Part shown: positions 17,063-26,105 of the stretch, piece by piece
How positions within the stretch are numbered: the first letter of the stretch is position 1
Layout of the letters: every line of letters begins with the position of its first letter
NCBI RefSeq assembly: GCF_030405905.1
Contig: NZ_JASATW010000004.1
Span: 124,001-188,000 of the forward strand
DNA from: Sphaerothrix gracilis
GTDB lineage: Bacteria; Cyanobacteriota; Cyanobacteriia; Phormidesmidales; Phormidesmidaceae
DNA length: 64,000 nt
Reading direction: 5' to 3'
Made by a program: the position numbers and the translations under genes
Notes under the pieces: generated by a model
Seen by the model: the letters and a program-made list of their open reading frames with translations, nothing else
Told to the model about the DNA's origin: nothing
Database searches by the model: none

Positions 17063-17482
17063 ATGACTTATCTCCGCGAAATTCATCCTTCCCCTTTGAG
17101 AAGCTATCCTATTTTCTACGGCGCTCTGATTTTTCTGATGCTTATCGGGTTTAATCAAAAGCTGCCATTTCCGCTAGCAAAGATGAGCGCAGCAGCTCTA
17201 GTAAGCTGGCATTTATACTGCTCTACTACCACCTTAGTTCTAAATGATGACCATCTAATCTACAAAAGAGGCGTTTTCTCTCATAAAGAGACAACCGTTG
17301 ACTATTTAGACATTATGGACATTGATGTTGAGCAGAACTTAGTTCAGCGTTTTTTAGATACGGGAACGCTTAAAGTTGCCAACTCGGGCACAGGCAGCTT
17401 TGAGATCAAGATAAAAAATGTGCCAAGACCTTATTTGATTTGTGATGAAATTCATCAGCTAAAGCAGCACCCTGCTTACTAA
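17063..17482 (+). CDS. Membrane protein with bacterial PH-like domain
   Basis: Protein of 139 residues. Two hydrophobic helices (about 16-35 and 43-60) precede a bPH2/YdbT-like domain: LVLNDDHLIYKRGVFSHKETTVDYLDIMDIDVEQNLVQRFLDTGTLKV. The motif of a strand, KRG, then I..D...Q....RFL.tGT is typical of bacterial PH domains. It probably sits in the cytoplasmic membrane; function is unknown. The ATG at 17063 is preferred to in-frame TTG/GTG codons 3-6 bases earlier. It stands alone on the plus strand. Confidence 0.75.
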   Translation: MTYLREIHPSPLRSYPIFYGALIFLMLIGFNQKLPFPLAKMSAAALVSWHLYCSTTTLVLNDDHLIYKRGVFSHKETTVDYLDIMDIDVEQNLVQRFLDTGTLKVANSGTGSFEIKIKNVPRPYLICDEIHQLKQHPAY

Positions 17483-17932
17483 AAACTAGACAGTTGCAAG
17501 AGCTAAAAACTCCGAAAAAGCTACTTGCGCTCCTAACAATAAGCTTCAGACTTTGCCTTTATCTACGCTTGGATGTCAGCTAGAATTTAGCACTTGCCAA
17601 GCTGAGTTTTCTCGGTAGATCTGCAACCGTGGCACTCGTCACCGCAATGAGGTAGGCTGCGTGAGCCGTTGAGTTCAGTCTTGCCTGTATTGTTCAAGAA
17701 CTTCCTACGCGTTATGGCGTAGGAAGTTTGCGTCTTAGCAGAAATTTGAGAGATTCTCTGCCCCTGGCAAATCTAAAAAAGTTCTTTAGTTCCCCGAAAA
17801 AACACGGTTTTATATTCCGTAACATCAAGGTAAAAATAAGATTTTTCTGTCTGGCAATAGTTTATATGGCTCTATTGTCGGCGGCGGTATTATAGCGAAT
17901 AGATATTAGAAGCAGATTGATTCTAGCTGCGA
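17483..17932. other. Intergenic region with a strong hairpin
   Basis: A 450 bp region between the PH-like gene and the FHA-GGDEF-EAL gene, without a supported reading frame. Its main feature is a perfect 12 bp hairpin at 17699-17728. The size and structure leave room for a small RNA. The last 150 bp, AT-rich, probably hold the promoter of the downstream gene. Confidence 0.5.
17699..17728. repeat. Perfect 12 bp stem-loop
   Basis: Arms AACTTCCTACGC (17699-17710) and GCGTAGGAAGTT (17717-17728) enclose the loop GTTATG. There is no uridine run on either side, so a simple Rho-independent terminator is not favoured. It lies 217 bp after the PH-like gene and about 205 bp before the next start. Confidence 0.7.
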
Positions 17933-20440
17933 GTGGCGGCGCGAACTCCTTTTATTTATGCATCTCCAACGGATATGAAAGACGAAAATAAGTCCTTCCA
18001 CTTTCTCATCGTGACGGAGCAAAAAGCTCAAAGAGTGCTCTATCTTGAAAAGTGTGTTTATTCAATTGGCCGTAGCTCAAAAAACTCAATTGTATTAAGT
18101 TCAAAGGGCGTTTCCCGATGCCATGCCCATCTCTATCAAATTAGAAACTCTGAAGATAACGGCTTTCACTTTCGCATTGTAGACGGTAACTTGAAAGGCG
18201 ATCGCAGCACCAACGGATTGACAGTCAACGGCCAACCGCATTTCTCTAAAAATTTAGAACATGGTGATAAAATTCAGCTATGTCGAGGCACCTGTATCCG
18301 ATATTACAAGCTTAATAATCTGCGCGAGCTAAATTCAATTCGAGTGCATCGTGATAGTCAAAAAGAGCAGGCACGTTCAATCACTCGTCAGACAGTTGTC
18401 ACTACAAGCGTAATTGATAGTAGGCTGGAAAGCTTTCCTAAAGCAGAACTATTTCATATTGCTTCCTTCTTAGAATTAATTCCTACTCCTATTATTGAAA
18501 TCTCTTTATCTGGAACTATTTCTTACTGTAACTTAGCCTCTAGAAAAGTATTCTCTAATCTATTAAGTCAAAAAAATCAGCATCCTGTTCTAGCCGGCTT
18601 AACACCTGCCTTTCAACAAAATACCCAGGCCAAAAGTCTATTTAGAGAAGTGAAAGTCGGCGATCGCATCTTCGAGCAGTTTGCCTGCTTAATTTGTGAG
18701 ATGAATGTAATTCGCAGCTACATCTTCGACGTTACTAAAAAAAATCAGACAAAGGTTCAGCTTTGCGAAAGTCAGGGCAAAGAACAAGCACTTTTAGAGG
18801 CGATTCCAGATTTAATTGTTGATCTCAATTCACAGGGCAATATTTTACGGGTCAAGCCCTCCAAGGATCCCCATTTGACGCTGTTGACCGAGCAGCATGT
18901 AGGACGCAACATTGCCGAAGCGCTGCCGACCCCCATTGCGCAGCAGTTGTTCACGGGCATTCGGGCAACGCTGAATTCGCAAGAAACCTATACGTTTGAC
19001 TGCAAGTTCCTTTCCCAAACGGAGCAGCCCCTTTATTGCGAAGTTCGCATCGTTTGGAACAGTAATCAAGAGCTTTTAGCTATTATTCGCAATATTACTA
19101 AACGCAAAACGTTTGAGCAGCGCCTTCGACATGAGGCCCTCCACGATCACTTGACGGGATTGCTGAATCGGCAGTCTTTCTTAGAGCGGGTAGACCATGT
19201 GATCAAGCTGTCTAAAAGGCGTAAAAGCTATTTATTTGCCGTTTTGTTTATCGATCTCGATCGGTTCAAAATGGTGAACGATAGTCTAGGTCATTTAGTG
19301 GGCGATCAGCTTTTAGTCGCGATCGCCCAAAAATTAACAACCTGCTTGCGTGCTGGCGATACGGTTGCTCGACTCGGCGGAGATGAGTTCACGGTGCTGC
19401 TAGAAGATCTCAGCAGCATTCAAGAAGCTAACGAAATTGCTGAGCGGATTATTCAGGCCCTGTCTGCCCCCACCGTCATAGACCAGCATGAAATATTTGT
19501 CAGTGCTAGCGTAGGCATCGCCTTTAGTGAGCCCAGCTACGATCAAGCCGACCAGCTTCTCAGAGATGCCGATACCGCTATGTATCAGGCTAAAGCTCGT
19601 GGTCGCTCTCGCTATGAACAGTTTAGTCAAGATATGCACAAGCATATGGTGGGCTTGCTGCAGTTAGACAATGATTTGCGCCGAGCTATCGAGCGGCAAG
19701 AGTTTCAGCTTTACTATCAGCCAATAGTCGCTTTAGACAAAGGTTCGATTGTTGGCTTTGAAGCTTTAATTCGCTGGCAGCATCCACAGCAGGGACTTGT
19801 TTTACCAGACAAGTTTATTAAAATCGCTGAAGAAACAGGGCTAATTTTACCCATTGGGGAGTGGATAATCTTTGAAGCCTGTCGGCAACTCTATGAATGG
19901 CAGCAGGTACTGCCGCAGGCAGAAGCCTTAACTATGAACGTCAACCTGTCTAGCAAGCAGTTTAATAGCCCCCATTTGGCAAAGCAAATAGAGCGAGCCT
20001 TGCACCAAACCTGCCTCAAGCCTGAGCGCCTCAAGTTAGAGATTACTGAAGGCGTGCTCATGGAGAATACCCAGCTTTCCAAAAGCACATTGTTTCAGCT
20101 CAGGGATTTAGGTCTACAGATTTGTATTGATGACTTTGGCACCGGCTATTCCTCTCTGAGCTATTTGCATCGGTTTCCCATAAACGCGCTCAAGGTCGAT
20201 CGCTCCTTCATCGGCGTCATGGATACAAATGACGAGAACTCAGGCATAGTCATTACGCAAACCATCACCACACTGGCTCACCACCTGGGCGTCGACGTAG
20301 TTGCAGAGGGCATTGAGACAGCTAAGCAGCTTGACTTAGCGAGAACCTTTCGCTGTCAGTATGGTCAGGGCTACTTCTTTTCAAAACCAGTCGATCAGCA
20401 GCAGGCTCAAGCCCTGATTGCTCGCAATCCCAGGTGGTAA
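17933..20440 (+). CDS. FHA-PAS-GGDEF-EAL c-di-GMP signalling protein
   Basis: Multi-domain protein of 835 residues. Order: FHA (about 20-130; YSIGRSSKNSIVLSSKGVSRCHAHL), two PAS-like segments (about 170-270 and 280-390), GGDEF (about 395-560) and EAL (about 565-830). The GGDEF motif is intact (RLGGDEFTVLL) with an RxxD inhibitory site (RAGD) five residues before it. The EAL part keeps EALIRW, the metal-binding DDFGTGYSSLSYL and VAEGIE. Both synthesis and hydrolysis of c-di-GMP are therefore possible. The FHA should bind phosphothreonine, perhaps on a kinase target. The start is uncertain between GTG 17933 and ATG 17975. It is soluble. Confidence 0.93.
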   Translation: MAARTPFIYASPTDMKDENKSFHFLIVTEQKAQRVLYLEKCVYSIGRSSKNSIVLSSKGVSRCHAHLYQIRNSEDNGFHFRIVDGNLKGDRSTNGLTVNGQPHFSKNLEHGDKIQLCRGTCIRYYKLNNLRELNSIRVHRDSQKEQARSITRQTVVTTSVIDSRLESFPKAELFHIASFLELIPTPIIEISLSGTISYCNLASRKVFSNLLSQKNQHPVLAGLTPAFQQNTQAKSLFREVKVGDRIFEQFACLICEMNVIRSYIFDVTKKNQTKVQLCESQGKEQALLEAIPDLIVDLNSQGNILRVKPSKDPHLTLLTEQHVGRNIAEALPTPIAQQLFTGIRATLNSQETYTFDCKFLSQTEQPLYCEVRIVWNSNQELLAIIRNITKRKTFEQRLRHEALHDHLTGLLNRQSFLERVDHVIKLSKRRKSYLFAVLFIDLDRFKMVNDSLGHLVGDQLLVAIAQKLTTCLRAGDTVARLGGDEFTVLLEDLSSIQEANEIAERIIQALSAPTVIDQHEIFVSASVGIAFSEPSYDQADQLLRDADTAMYQAKARGRSRYEQFSQDMHKHMVGLLQLDNDLRRAIERQEFQLYYQPIVALDKGSIVGFEALIRWQHPQQGLVLPDKFIKIAEETGLILPIGEWIIFEACRQLYEWQQVLPQAEALTMNVNLSSKQFNSPHLAKQIERALHQTCLKPERLKLEITEGVLMENTQLSKSTLFQLRDLGLQICIDDFGTGYSSLSYLHRFPINALKVDRSFIGVMDTNDENSGIVITQTITTLAHHLGVDVVAEGIETAKQLDLARTFRCQYGQGYFFSKPVDQQQAQALIARNPRW

Positions 20441-20454
20441 AAGACAGCTTAATA

Positions 20455-21909
20455 TTAAGCCTTAGCTTGGTTGTAAATTGCCTCGTTGGCCTTGACCGAC
20501 TTTCCTAAATCCACTACCGGGTTGGGATAGTCAACCCCAAGCTGCAGGTGGAAGCGCTTTTGCTCTGCTGGTTTTAGCTGATAAGGTTCATGCACTTTTG
20601 GGGCGGGAACATCACTGAGTTCAGGTAGCCAGTGCTTCACATATTGGCCTTCTGGATCGTAATCTTTAGCCTGCTTAGGAATATTAAAATAGCGGAATCC
20701 TCTGGCATCGTTACCGACTCCTGCCGTATAGTTCCAGTTACCGTAGTTGCTGCAAACGTCGTAATCAATTAGCTTTGACTCGAACCACTCAGCCCCCATA
20801 CGCCAATCAATGCCCAAGTTTTTGGTCAGAAAGCTGGCAACGTTTTGACGGCCTCGATTTGACATGAAGCCCGTTCGGTTCAGTTCTTGCATGTTGGCAT
20901 CAACTAAAGGAAATCCGGTCTGTCCCTGCCGCCAGCGTTCAAATCGCTCACCATCCTGCTTCCACTCAATTTCAAGACCGCGAATGCCAGAGGCCCGAAA
21001 AATGCGATCGCCATATTTGACGCAAACAAAGCGAAAATAATCGCGCCAAAGCAGCTCAAAAATCAGCCAGTAAGTAGAATTATTCTTAACCCGCTCCGCT
21101 TCATATTGCTGCACCGCCTCATAGATGCGCCGGGGCGAGAGGCAGCCCATCGCTAGCCAAGGTGAAAATTTAGAGGAGTAGTCAGCTCCCAACATGCCGT
21201 TGCGGGTTTGCTTATAGTCTTTGAGACAGTCAGCCTGCCAAAAATAATGCTGCAATCTTTCCAAGCCTGCCGTTTCGCCCCCCTTAAATTCGATTACCGC
21301 CCGCGAATCAGCCTGAGGCGGCTCTAGGGCGAATGATGCCAAAGTTGGCAGCTTACCCGGATCTAGCTCTCTCGGCAGTTTGGGCACGGCTTCGGGCGTC
21401 GCGAAAGTTGGATAGACGGCCCAGCTTTTCTCGACCTGTTTGCGAAACGTGGTGAAAACATCCGGCAGCTGCTCTGGATCGAACGGCAAATCATCAATGT
21501 GAACCAGGGTAGATCCCCAAAACACTTCTGATTCTACGCCTAGCTGGTCTAAAGCTGTCTCCAGCGCCGTTTCGACTGCGACCTCTTCCGCGGTCACTTC
21601 TTCGTGCCAGTAGACTGCGTCAACGCTCAGCTCTTTGACTAGCTGCGGAATCACTCGCTCAGGATGACCTTGGCGGATGACCAAGTTGCTGCCGATCGCC
21701 TTTAGCGATCGCCTGAGAGCAGCGACGCTTTCTAACAAGAATTGGAGCCGGAAGGCTCCTGTTTTGGGAAAGCCAAAAGAAGTTTCAGCAAACTGCCTCG
21801 GATCAAAGCAGTAAAGCGGGATGACTTGAGCCTGCTTTTGGAGTGCTTGATTGATTGGTTCGTGATCGTGAATACGCAGATCGTTGCGATACCAGACAAG
21901 AATACGCAT
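20455..21909 (-). CDS. Cryptochrome DASH
   Basis: Flavoprotein of 484 residues in the photolyase/cryptochrome family. The N-terminal antenna domain starts ILVWYRNDLRIHDHEP. The C-terminal FAD domain has WLIFELLWRDYFRFVCVKYG, TGFPLVDANMQELNRTGFMSNRGRQNVASFL and DYDVCSNYGNWNYTAGVGND, which together point to the DASH class. CRY-DASH repairs thymine dimers in single-stranded DNA and can act as a blue-light sensor. Length is normal. It is convergent with the GGDEF-EAL gene, with 14 bp between stops. Confidence 0.93.
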   Translation of the reverse strand: MRILVWYRNDLRIHDHEPINQALQKQAQVIPLYCFDPRQFAETSFGFPKTGAFRLQFLLESVAALRRSLKAIGSNLVIRQGHPERVIPQLVKELSVDAVYWHEEVTAEEVAVETALETALDQLGVESEVFWGSTLVHIDDLPFDPEQLPDVFTTFRKQVEKSWAVYPTFATPEAVPKLPRELDPGKLPTLASFALEPPQADSRAVIEFKGGETAGLERLQHYFWQADCLKDYKQTRNGMLGADYSSKFSPWLAMGCLSPRRIYEAVQQYEAERVKNNSTYWLIFELLWRDYFRFVCVKYGDRIFRASGIRGLEIEWKQDGERFERWRQGQTGFPLVDANMQELNRTGFMSNRGRQNVASFLTKNLGIDWRMGAEWFESKLIDYDVCSNYGNWNYTAGVGNDARGFRYFNIPKQAKDYDPEGQYVKHWLPELSDVPAPKVHEPYQLKPAEQKRFHLQLGVDYPNPVVDLGKSVKANEAIYNQAKA

Positions 21910-22201
21910 TGAGCGAGGTTAGCAAGGCTTTGTGAATCAGCCTTAGCATTTTAAAGAAAAGCTAACGAAACTGACTAGGTGACGCCCGATGGATTTTAAA
22001 ACCGTCAGCCAGACGCTGCCTCAATACTTTTGTCCCCCTTCGTGGCTTCAAGTCTTGACCGCTAGAAGGGCTATTCATGAAAATCTTAGCGCTGTTGCGA
22101 AAGCTAGAGCTTTAGGTCAATAGTTTTCAAGCCTTTAGCTGAGGGCTGCTGGAGGTATCCACTGCCTGTCCTAAAACTGTCCTCAGCTTCGGCTAGGATA
22201 G

Positions 22202-22873
22202 ATGTGGTTTGCTTACAGTAATAGAGGTAAGCCCTTTTCCCAAAGCATTATGTCATCCATCCGCCGCAATCCACTGGTTCTGATTCACGGTATTGATGAT
22301 ACAGTCACTGTTTTTGATCCGGCTATTGCTTATTTACGACAGCAGGGGTGGTCTTCCTTTCATCCGCTCAACTTAACACCCAACAACGGAAATGCCGGCT
22401 TAGACGTATTAGCGATTCAGGTTGCAGACTACATCGAGCAACATTTCGCTGCTGAACAACCAGTAGATTTACTGGGATTTAGTATGGGAGGCTTAGTCAG
22501 CCGGTACTATATTCAGCGATTAGGAGGGGCTAAGCGAGTCGCTCGATTTGTAACGGTTTCCGCGCCTCACCAAGGCTCCTGGTTGGCCTATGGACGCTGG
22601 AATCCGGGCTGTCAGCAGATGCGACCCAACAGCCCATTCATTCAAAATCTCAATCAAGATCTCAGGGTGCTATCGCAGATTGAATTTACCTCTATCTGGA
22701 CTCCCTATGATCTGATGATCGTGCCTGCAGAAAGTTCTCGACTGCCTGTAGGGCAAGAAATTAAAGTGCCGGTTCTGACCCATTCGGGTATGCTAACTAG
22801 CAAAAACAGCCTAGTGGCTATTCGTTCTGCCCTAATGTCTTCTAAAGTATCGGATATTGCTTTGTCTGCTTGA
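22202..22873 (+). CDS. Lipase-like alpha/beta hydrolase
   Basis: Protein of 223 residues of the EstA/triacylglycerol lipase type. It has the oxyanion motif LVLIHGIDD and the nucleophile elbow GFSMGGLVSRYY (catalytic Ser about 99), followed by VTVSAPHQGSW typical of lipase class 2. The final His lies in VLTHSGML. There is no signal peptide, so it is probably cytoplasmic or membrane-associated. The ATG at 22202 has AGGAT seven bases upstream. Its stop overlaps the TTG of the next gene (TTGA), which suggests translational coupling. Confidence 0.85.
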   Translation: MWFAYSNRGKPFSQSIMSSIRRNPLVLIHGIDDTVTVFDPAIAYLRQQGWSSFHPLNLTPNNGNAGLDVLAIQVADYIEQHFAAEQPVDLLGFSMGGLVSRYYIQRLGGAKRVARFVTVSAPHQGSWLAYGRWNPGCQQMRPNSPFIQNLNQDLRVLSQIEFTSIWTPYDLMIVPAESSRLPVGQEIKVPVLTHSGMLTSKNSLVAIRSALMSSKVSDIALSA

Positions 22874-23412
22874 ATTACGGCAACAGAACTGCGCGAACAG
22901 TTAATATCATTTTGAGCCTCAGGGCATCTAACAGCTCGCCGTACGCGTCAAGGATTTTTTCAGCGTTGAAACTCATTCAGAAGCGCCGTTTCCAGACGAG
23001 GACGGATCTAAAAGATTTGGATAAAGTTCTGGCGTGGTTTGATCACTTCCAGAACTTAGCCCAATATCCAATTCCAGAGAACGTCTGGCTGCAGTGTCAG
23101 TTAGCTCTGGTAGAAGGATTTACTAATGCGGTTCGCCACGCCCACCAAAGCTTAGCGGCAGAAACGCCGATTGAAATTGAAGTCGTCATCTTTTCAGAGG
23201 CCCTGGAAATTTATATTTGGGATCGGGGGCCGGGCTTTGATGTTCAGAACTGGCTGCGTAAGACGCCCCAGGTGATCGACAAAGATTCTGAAGGTGGACG
23301 GGGACTACGGCTGATGGAGCGAATTGCCGATCGCTTTACCTATACGCCTGAAACCAACGGCCGCAACTGTCTATACATCCGGAAAAGCTATCGGCCTATC
23401 GAGACTGACTAG
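22870..23412 (+). CDS. Anti-sigma-type serine kinase/ATPase (HATPase_c_2)
   Basis: Protein of up to 180 residues with a GHKL ATPase domain of the RsbW/SpoIIAB class: N-box LALVEGFTNAVRHAH, G1 box WDRGPGFD and G2 box GGRGLRLMERIAD. Such proteins bind sigma factors or phosphorylate anti-sigma antagonists. The start is uncertain: the TTG at 22870 overlaps the lipase stop; another TTG at 22966 would give the usual short N-terminus (LIQKRRFQTRTDLKDLDKV). No STAS partner is in the neighbourhood. Confidence 0.83.
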   Translation: MNYGNRTARTVNIILSLRASNSSPYASRIFSALKLIQKRRFQTRTDLKDLDKVLAWFDHFQNLAQYPIPENVWLQCQLALVEGFTNAVRHAHQSLAAETPIEIEVVIFSEALEIYIWDRGPGFDVQNWLRKTPQVIDKDSEGGRGLRLMERIADRFTYTPETNGRNCLYIRKSYRPIETD

Positions 23413-23467
23413 TGGCCCAGCTAGCGGCCATGCAAGATAAGCCGGGAAAAGAGCAAAGCTAAAAAGC

Positions 23468-23896
23468 CTATATATCCCCCACGCGGGCGTACTCAGTTTC
23501 GCCAAAGATAGCGCTTTCGTGGCAGTAGAACTTAAACTCCAAAAGATTGTGGAAAGGATCTTCTAGGAAAAATGTGCGATGCTCCAGCGGCGTCTCGACA
23601 AAGCGGCGCTTGGGCGACTGATGAAAAGTTAAATTTTGAGACTGCGCTCTAGCGAGGAGCGCTTCCCAATCAGCTTCTTGTCGAAAAACTAGGCCAAAGT
23701 GGCGAGGATAGATCCCCCGCTGAGGCTCTAGCGACTCGTGGGTGAGATGGGCAACGAGCTGATGACCCGCCAAGTTTAAGATAACTGAACCCGGTGTTTC
23801 TCGGCCCACGTCACAGCCTAGCCCCTCGGCATAGAATTCTTTAGCTTTAGCAATTTCAGATACCGGAAAAGCCAAATGGAAAAGAATAGAGGACAT
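23468..23896 (-). CDS. VOC (glyoxalase/dioxygenase) superfamily protein
   Basis: Protein of 142 residues with the paired betaalphabetabetabeta modules of vicinal oxygen chelate proteins: LFHLAFPVSEIAKAKEFYAEGLGC in module 1 and RTFFLEDPFHNLLEFKFY in module 2. Metal ligands are plausible at His7, the His in PRHFGLVF and the Glu of LLEFK. The substrate is not evident; homologues are usually annotated as glyoxalase or dioxygenase-like. Its promoter region is shared with the divergent DUF92 gene 86 bp away. Confidence 0.85.
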   Translation of the reverse strand: MSSILFHLAFPVSEIAKAKEFYAEGLGCDVGRETPGSVILNLAGHQLVAHLTHESLEPQRGIYPRHFGLVFRQEADWEALLARAQSQNLTFHQSPKRRFVETPLEHRTFFLEDPFHNLLEFKFYCHESAIFGETEYARVGDI

Positions 23897-23982
23897 AGCG
23901 CCAGTCGATTACATACTCTAGACTCATCTTAGATCGCTCTCCAGGCTTTAGACTGCTGTTGTAGGTTTGCGCGTTCAGCTTT

Positions 23983-24762
23983 ATGCCAGTTTTGTCAGCT
24001 ATTAGCCCTTGGTGGATTGCGATCGCCCTCAATAGCTTGCTGCTGGCGATTGCTTTTCTGGTTCCCAAAAAGCTGCTGACACCAGCGGGCTATTTCCACG
24101 CTTGGCTGCTCGGTGTTTTGGTGTGGAGCTGTTTAGGCTGGCGGGGTTACAGCGTTGTCATGTTTTACTTTCTGATGGGGTCTGCTGTCACCCGGATCGG
24201 CATGGTCAAAAAAGAAGCTGCGGGCATCGCTGAAAAGCGATCGGGGGCACGCGGGCCAGAGAATGTTTGGGGATCGGCGCTGACGGCAACTCTCTGTGCG
24301 TTAGGGATTTGGCTATTGACCTACTGGAGCACCGATCCAAGTCGGTCTGTTTGGATAGCCTCGTTGTCCCTAGGCTATGTAGCTAGCTTCAGCACCAAGC
24401 TGTCGGACACCTGTGCCAGTGAAGTGGGTAAAGCCTACGGTAAGCGCACCTTTCTAATTACAACGCTGCAGCCAGTTCCTGCTGGCACCGAGGGCGCCGT
24501 TAGCTTGGAAGGCACTTTGGCCGGGGCAGTGGCTTCTGGAGCGATCGCGCTTCTGGGCTGGCTGGTAGGACTGATAAGTCCCCTCGATATTGGCATTTGC
24601 ATCGTGGCTGCTTTTATCGCCACTAATTTAGAGAGCCTAATTGGGGCAACGCTGCAGGAACGCTTTAACTGGCTGACAAATGAGGTGGTCAATATCATCA
24701 ACACGCTGCTGGGAGCAGCAACCGCAATTATTTTGGGTTGGCTGCTAGTCGCTATTGGTTAA
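23983..24762 (+). CDS. DUF92/TIGR00297 membrane protein, VTE6-like phytyl-phosphate kinase
   Basis: Protein of 259 residues with about six membrane helices and the DUF92 hallmarks: LTPAGYFHAWLLGVLVW, KRSGARGPENVWGSALTA, and ATFSTKLSDTCASEVGKAYG-type (here ASFSTKLSDTCASEVGKAYG), then PAGTEGAVSLEGT. The plant and cyanobacterial members (VTE6) phosphorylate phytyl phosphate to phytyl diphosphate for tocopherol and chlorophyll phytol salvage. The assignment rests on these motifs. The NnrU-like gene follows after 66 bp and may be co-transcribed. Confidence 0.85.
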   Translation: MPVLSAISPWWIAIALNSLLLAIAFLVPKKLLTPAGYFHAWLLGVLVWSCLGWRGYSVVMFYFLMGSAVTRIGMVKKEAAGIAEKRSGARGPENVWGSALTATLCALGIWLLTYWSTDPSRSVWIASLSLGYVASFSTKLSDTCASEVGKAYGKRTFLITTLQPVPAGTEGAVSLEGTLAGAVASGAIALLGWLVGLISPLDIGICIVAAFIATNLESLIGATLQERFNWLTNEVVNIINTLLGAATAIILGWLLVAIG

Positions 24763-24828
24763 CCCCTAAAATTAACTATAGAGACATTTTGCCTAAAACA
24801 AGCGCCGAGACATTTTGGCCACTCCTCT

Positions 24829-25545
24829 ATGACTGATTTTGCCTGGTTGACGACTAGCCACTTCATAATGCTGGGGCTGCTGCTGTTGTTTGCGATCGCC
24901 CATAGCGGGCTAGCAGCGCTAAGACCTAAAGGAGAGACTTTGATAGGAGCACGGGCCTATCGGGTCTTGTTTGCTCTAGTCAGTTTGCCCCTGGCCTCAG
25001 GACTAATTATCTACTTTATCAATCACCGCTACGACGGTTTGCGACTGTGGAATCTACAGGGCACGCCGGGCATGCAAACGACAGTGTGGGTGCTATCGGC
25101 CATTTCTTTTCTCTTTTTATATCCGGCTACTTTTAATCTGCTGGAGGTAGCCGCCATCAGTAAACCCCAGGTGCATCTCTACGAGACTGGCATCATTCGC
25201 ATCACCCGTCACCCCCAAATGGTAGGACAGGTAATTTGGTGTATAGCCCATGCTCTCTGGCTCGGCACCTCGTTTATGATAGTCACCTGTGCGGGGTTGA
25301 TTCTGCATCATCTGTTTGCGGTGTGGCATGGTGATCGCCGCTGGAGCGATCGCTATGGCGAAGCGTTTGCAGCCGTGAAGCAGCGGACTTCCGTGATCCC
25401 GTTTTTAGCGATCGCCCAGGGCAAACAGTCTCTGAAACTGCAAGAATTTCTCCGCCCTGCTTACTTAGGCGTCAGCGCCTTTGTGTTGTTGTTTTGGTGG
25501 CTGCACCCAGCCCTGATTCAGGCTACTCGCGCGACAGGCTGGTAG
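24829..25545 (+). CDS. NnrU family membrane protein (possible 15-cis-zeta-carotene isomerase)
   Basis: Membrane protein of 238 residues with five to six helices and the NnrU signature: LFAIAHSGLAALRP, then RITRHPQMVGQVIWCIAHALWLG and HHLFAVWHGDRRW. The conserved histidines (AHSG, RHP, HHLFAVWHGD) are those proposed to bind heme in plant Z-ISO, to which cyanobacterial NnrU proteins are related. A role in carotenoid isomerisation is likely but cannot be proved from sequence. NnrU itself belongs to denitrification clusters, of which there is no sign here. Start ATG 24829. Confidence 0.8.
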   Translation: MTDFAWLTTSHFIMLGLLLLFAIAHSGLAALRPKGETLIGARAYRVLFALVSLPLASGLIIYFINHRYDGLRLWNLQGTPGMQTTVWVLSAISFLFLYPATFNLLEVAAISKPQVHLYETGIIRITRHPQMVGQVIWCIAHALWLGTSFMIVTCAGLILHHLFAVWHGDRRWSDRYGEAFAAVKQRTSVIPFLAIAQGKQSLKLQEFLRPAYLGVSAFVLLFWWLHPALIQATRATGW

Positions 25546-25709
25546 CAGCTAAGCAACTTTGGGCTTTAGGGACTTACTACAGTTTCAGCTTCATGTTATA
25601 GGAAAACAACAAATCTCAAATCCTAGGTATTTTTTTATGGTCTGCCCACTTTATAATGATCCCAAGCCTTAAAACAGTATTTATTCATCCACCTGATTTA
25701 ACTGAACAA

Positions 25710-26105
25710 ATGTCTTCATCCGTCAATGACACCACATTTAAAAACCAAGTTTTGCAGTCTTCTATTCCGGTTCTAGTGCATTTTTGGGCACCTTGGTGCG
25801 GGTTGTGTCGTATGATCAAACCTCTGCTGAATAACTTTCAGACAGAGTGGGAAGGTCAGGTCAGAGTCGTTAATGTTAATGCTGATGAAAATTTGAAGCT
25901 AGCTAATTTTTATCGCCTCACGACGCTACCCACCCTGCTTTTTGTTGAAAATGGAGAGGTGTGTGAACGCTTAGATAGCTTTCGCGGACGCGAAGACCTA
26001 CGGCAGGCGCTAGATGCAATTATGCGGAGTCGAGCCGTTACCAGCTATCTCACTTCCAGCAGCTTGAGCATTCCCGTCCCGTCAGAAGTTCCCCTACGAG
26101 ACTAA
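25710..26105 (+). CDS. Atypical thioredoxin with CGLC active site
   Basis: Thioredoxin-fold protein of about 131 residues: FWAPWCGLCRMIKPLL at residues 27-42, NVNADENLKLANFY, and cis-Pro in TTLPTLLF. The active site is CGLC rather than CGPC. I recall a cyanobacterial thioredoxin class (often called TrxC) with this WCGLC site, so the change may be family-specific and not an error. The resolving Cys is present. The longer frame from ATG 25656 adds 18 residues of unclear value, so I use ATG 25710. It is convergent with ribD; the stop codons overlap. Confidence 0.85.
   Translation: MSSSVNDTTFKNQVLQSSIPVLVHFWAPWCGLCRMIKPLLNNFQTEWEGQVRVVNVNADENLKLANFYRLTTLPTLLFVENGEVCERLDSFRGREDLRQALDAIMRSRAVTSYLTSSSLSIPVPSEVPLRD

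Noticed and set aside
17588..17614. CIRCE-like sequence (TTAGCACTT ... GAGTTTT)
   Set aside because: The second half and the spacing do not match the CIRCE palindrome, and no heat-shock gene is adjacent.
22021..22070. tRNA-like TTCGTGGCTTCAAGTC segment
   Set aside because: No cloverleaf stems, anticodon arm or T-loop could be formed.
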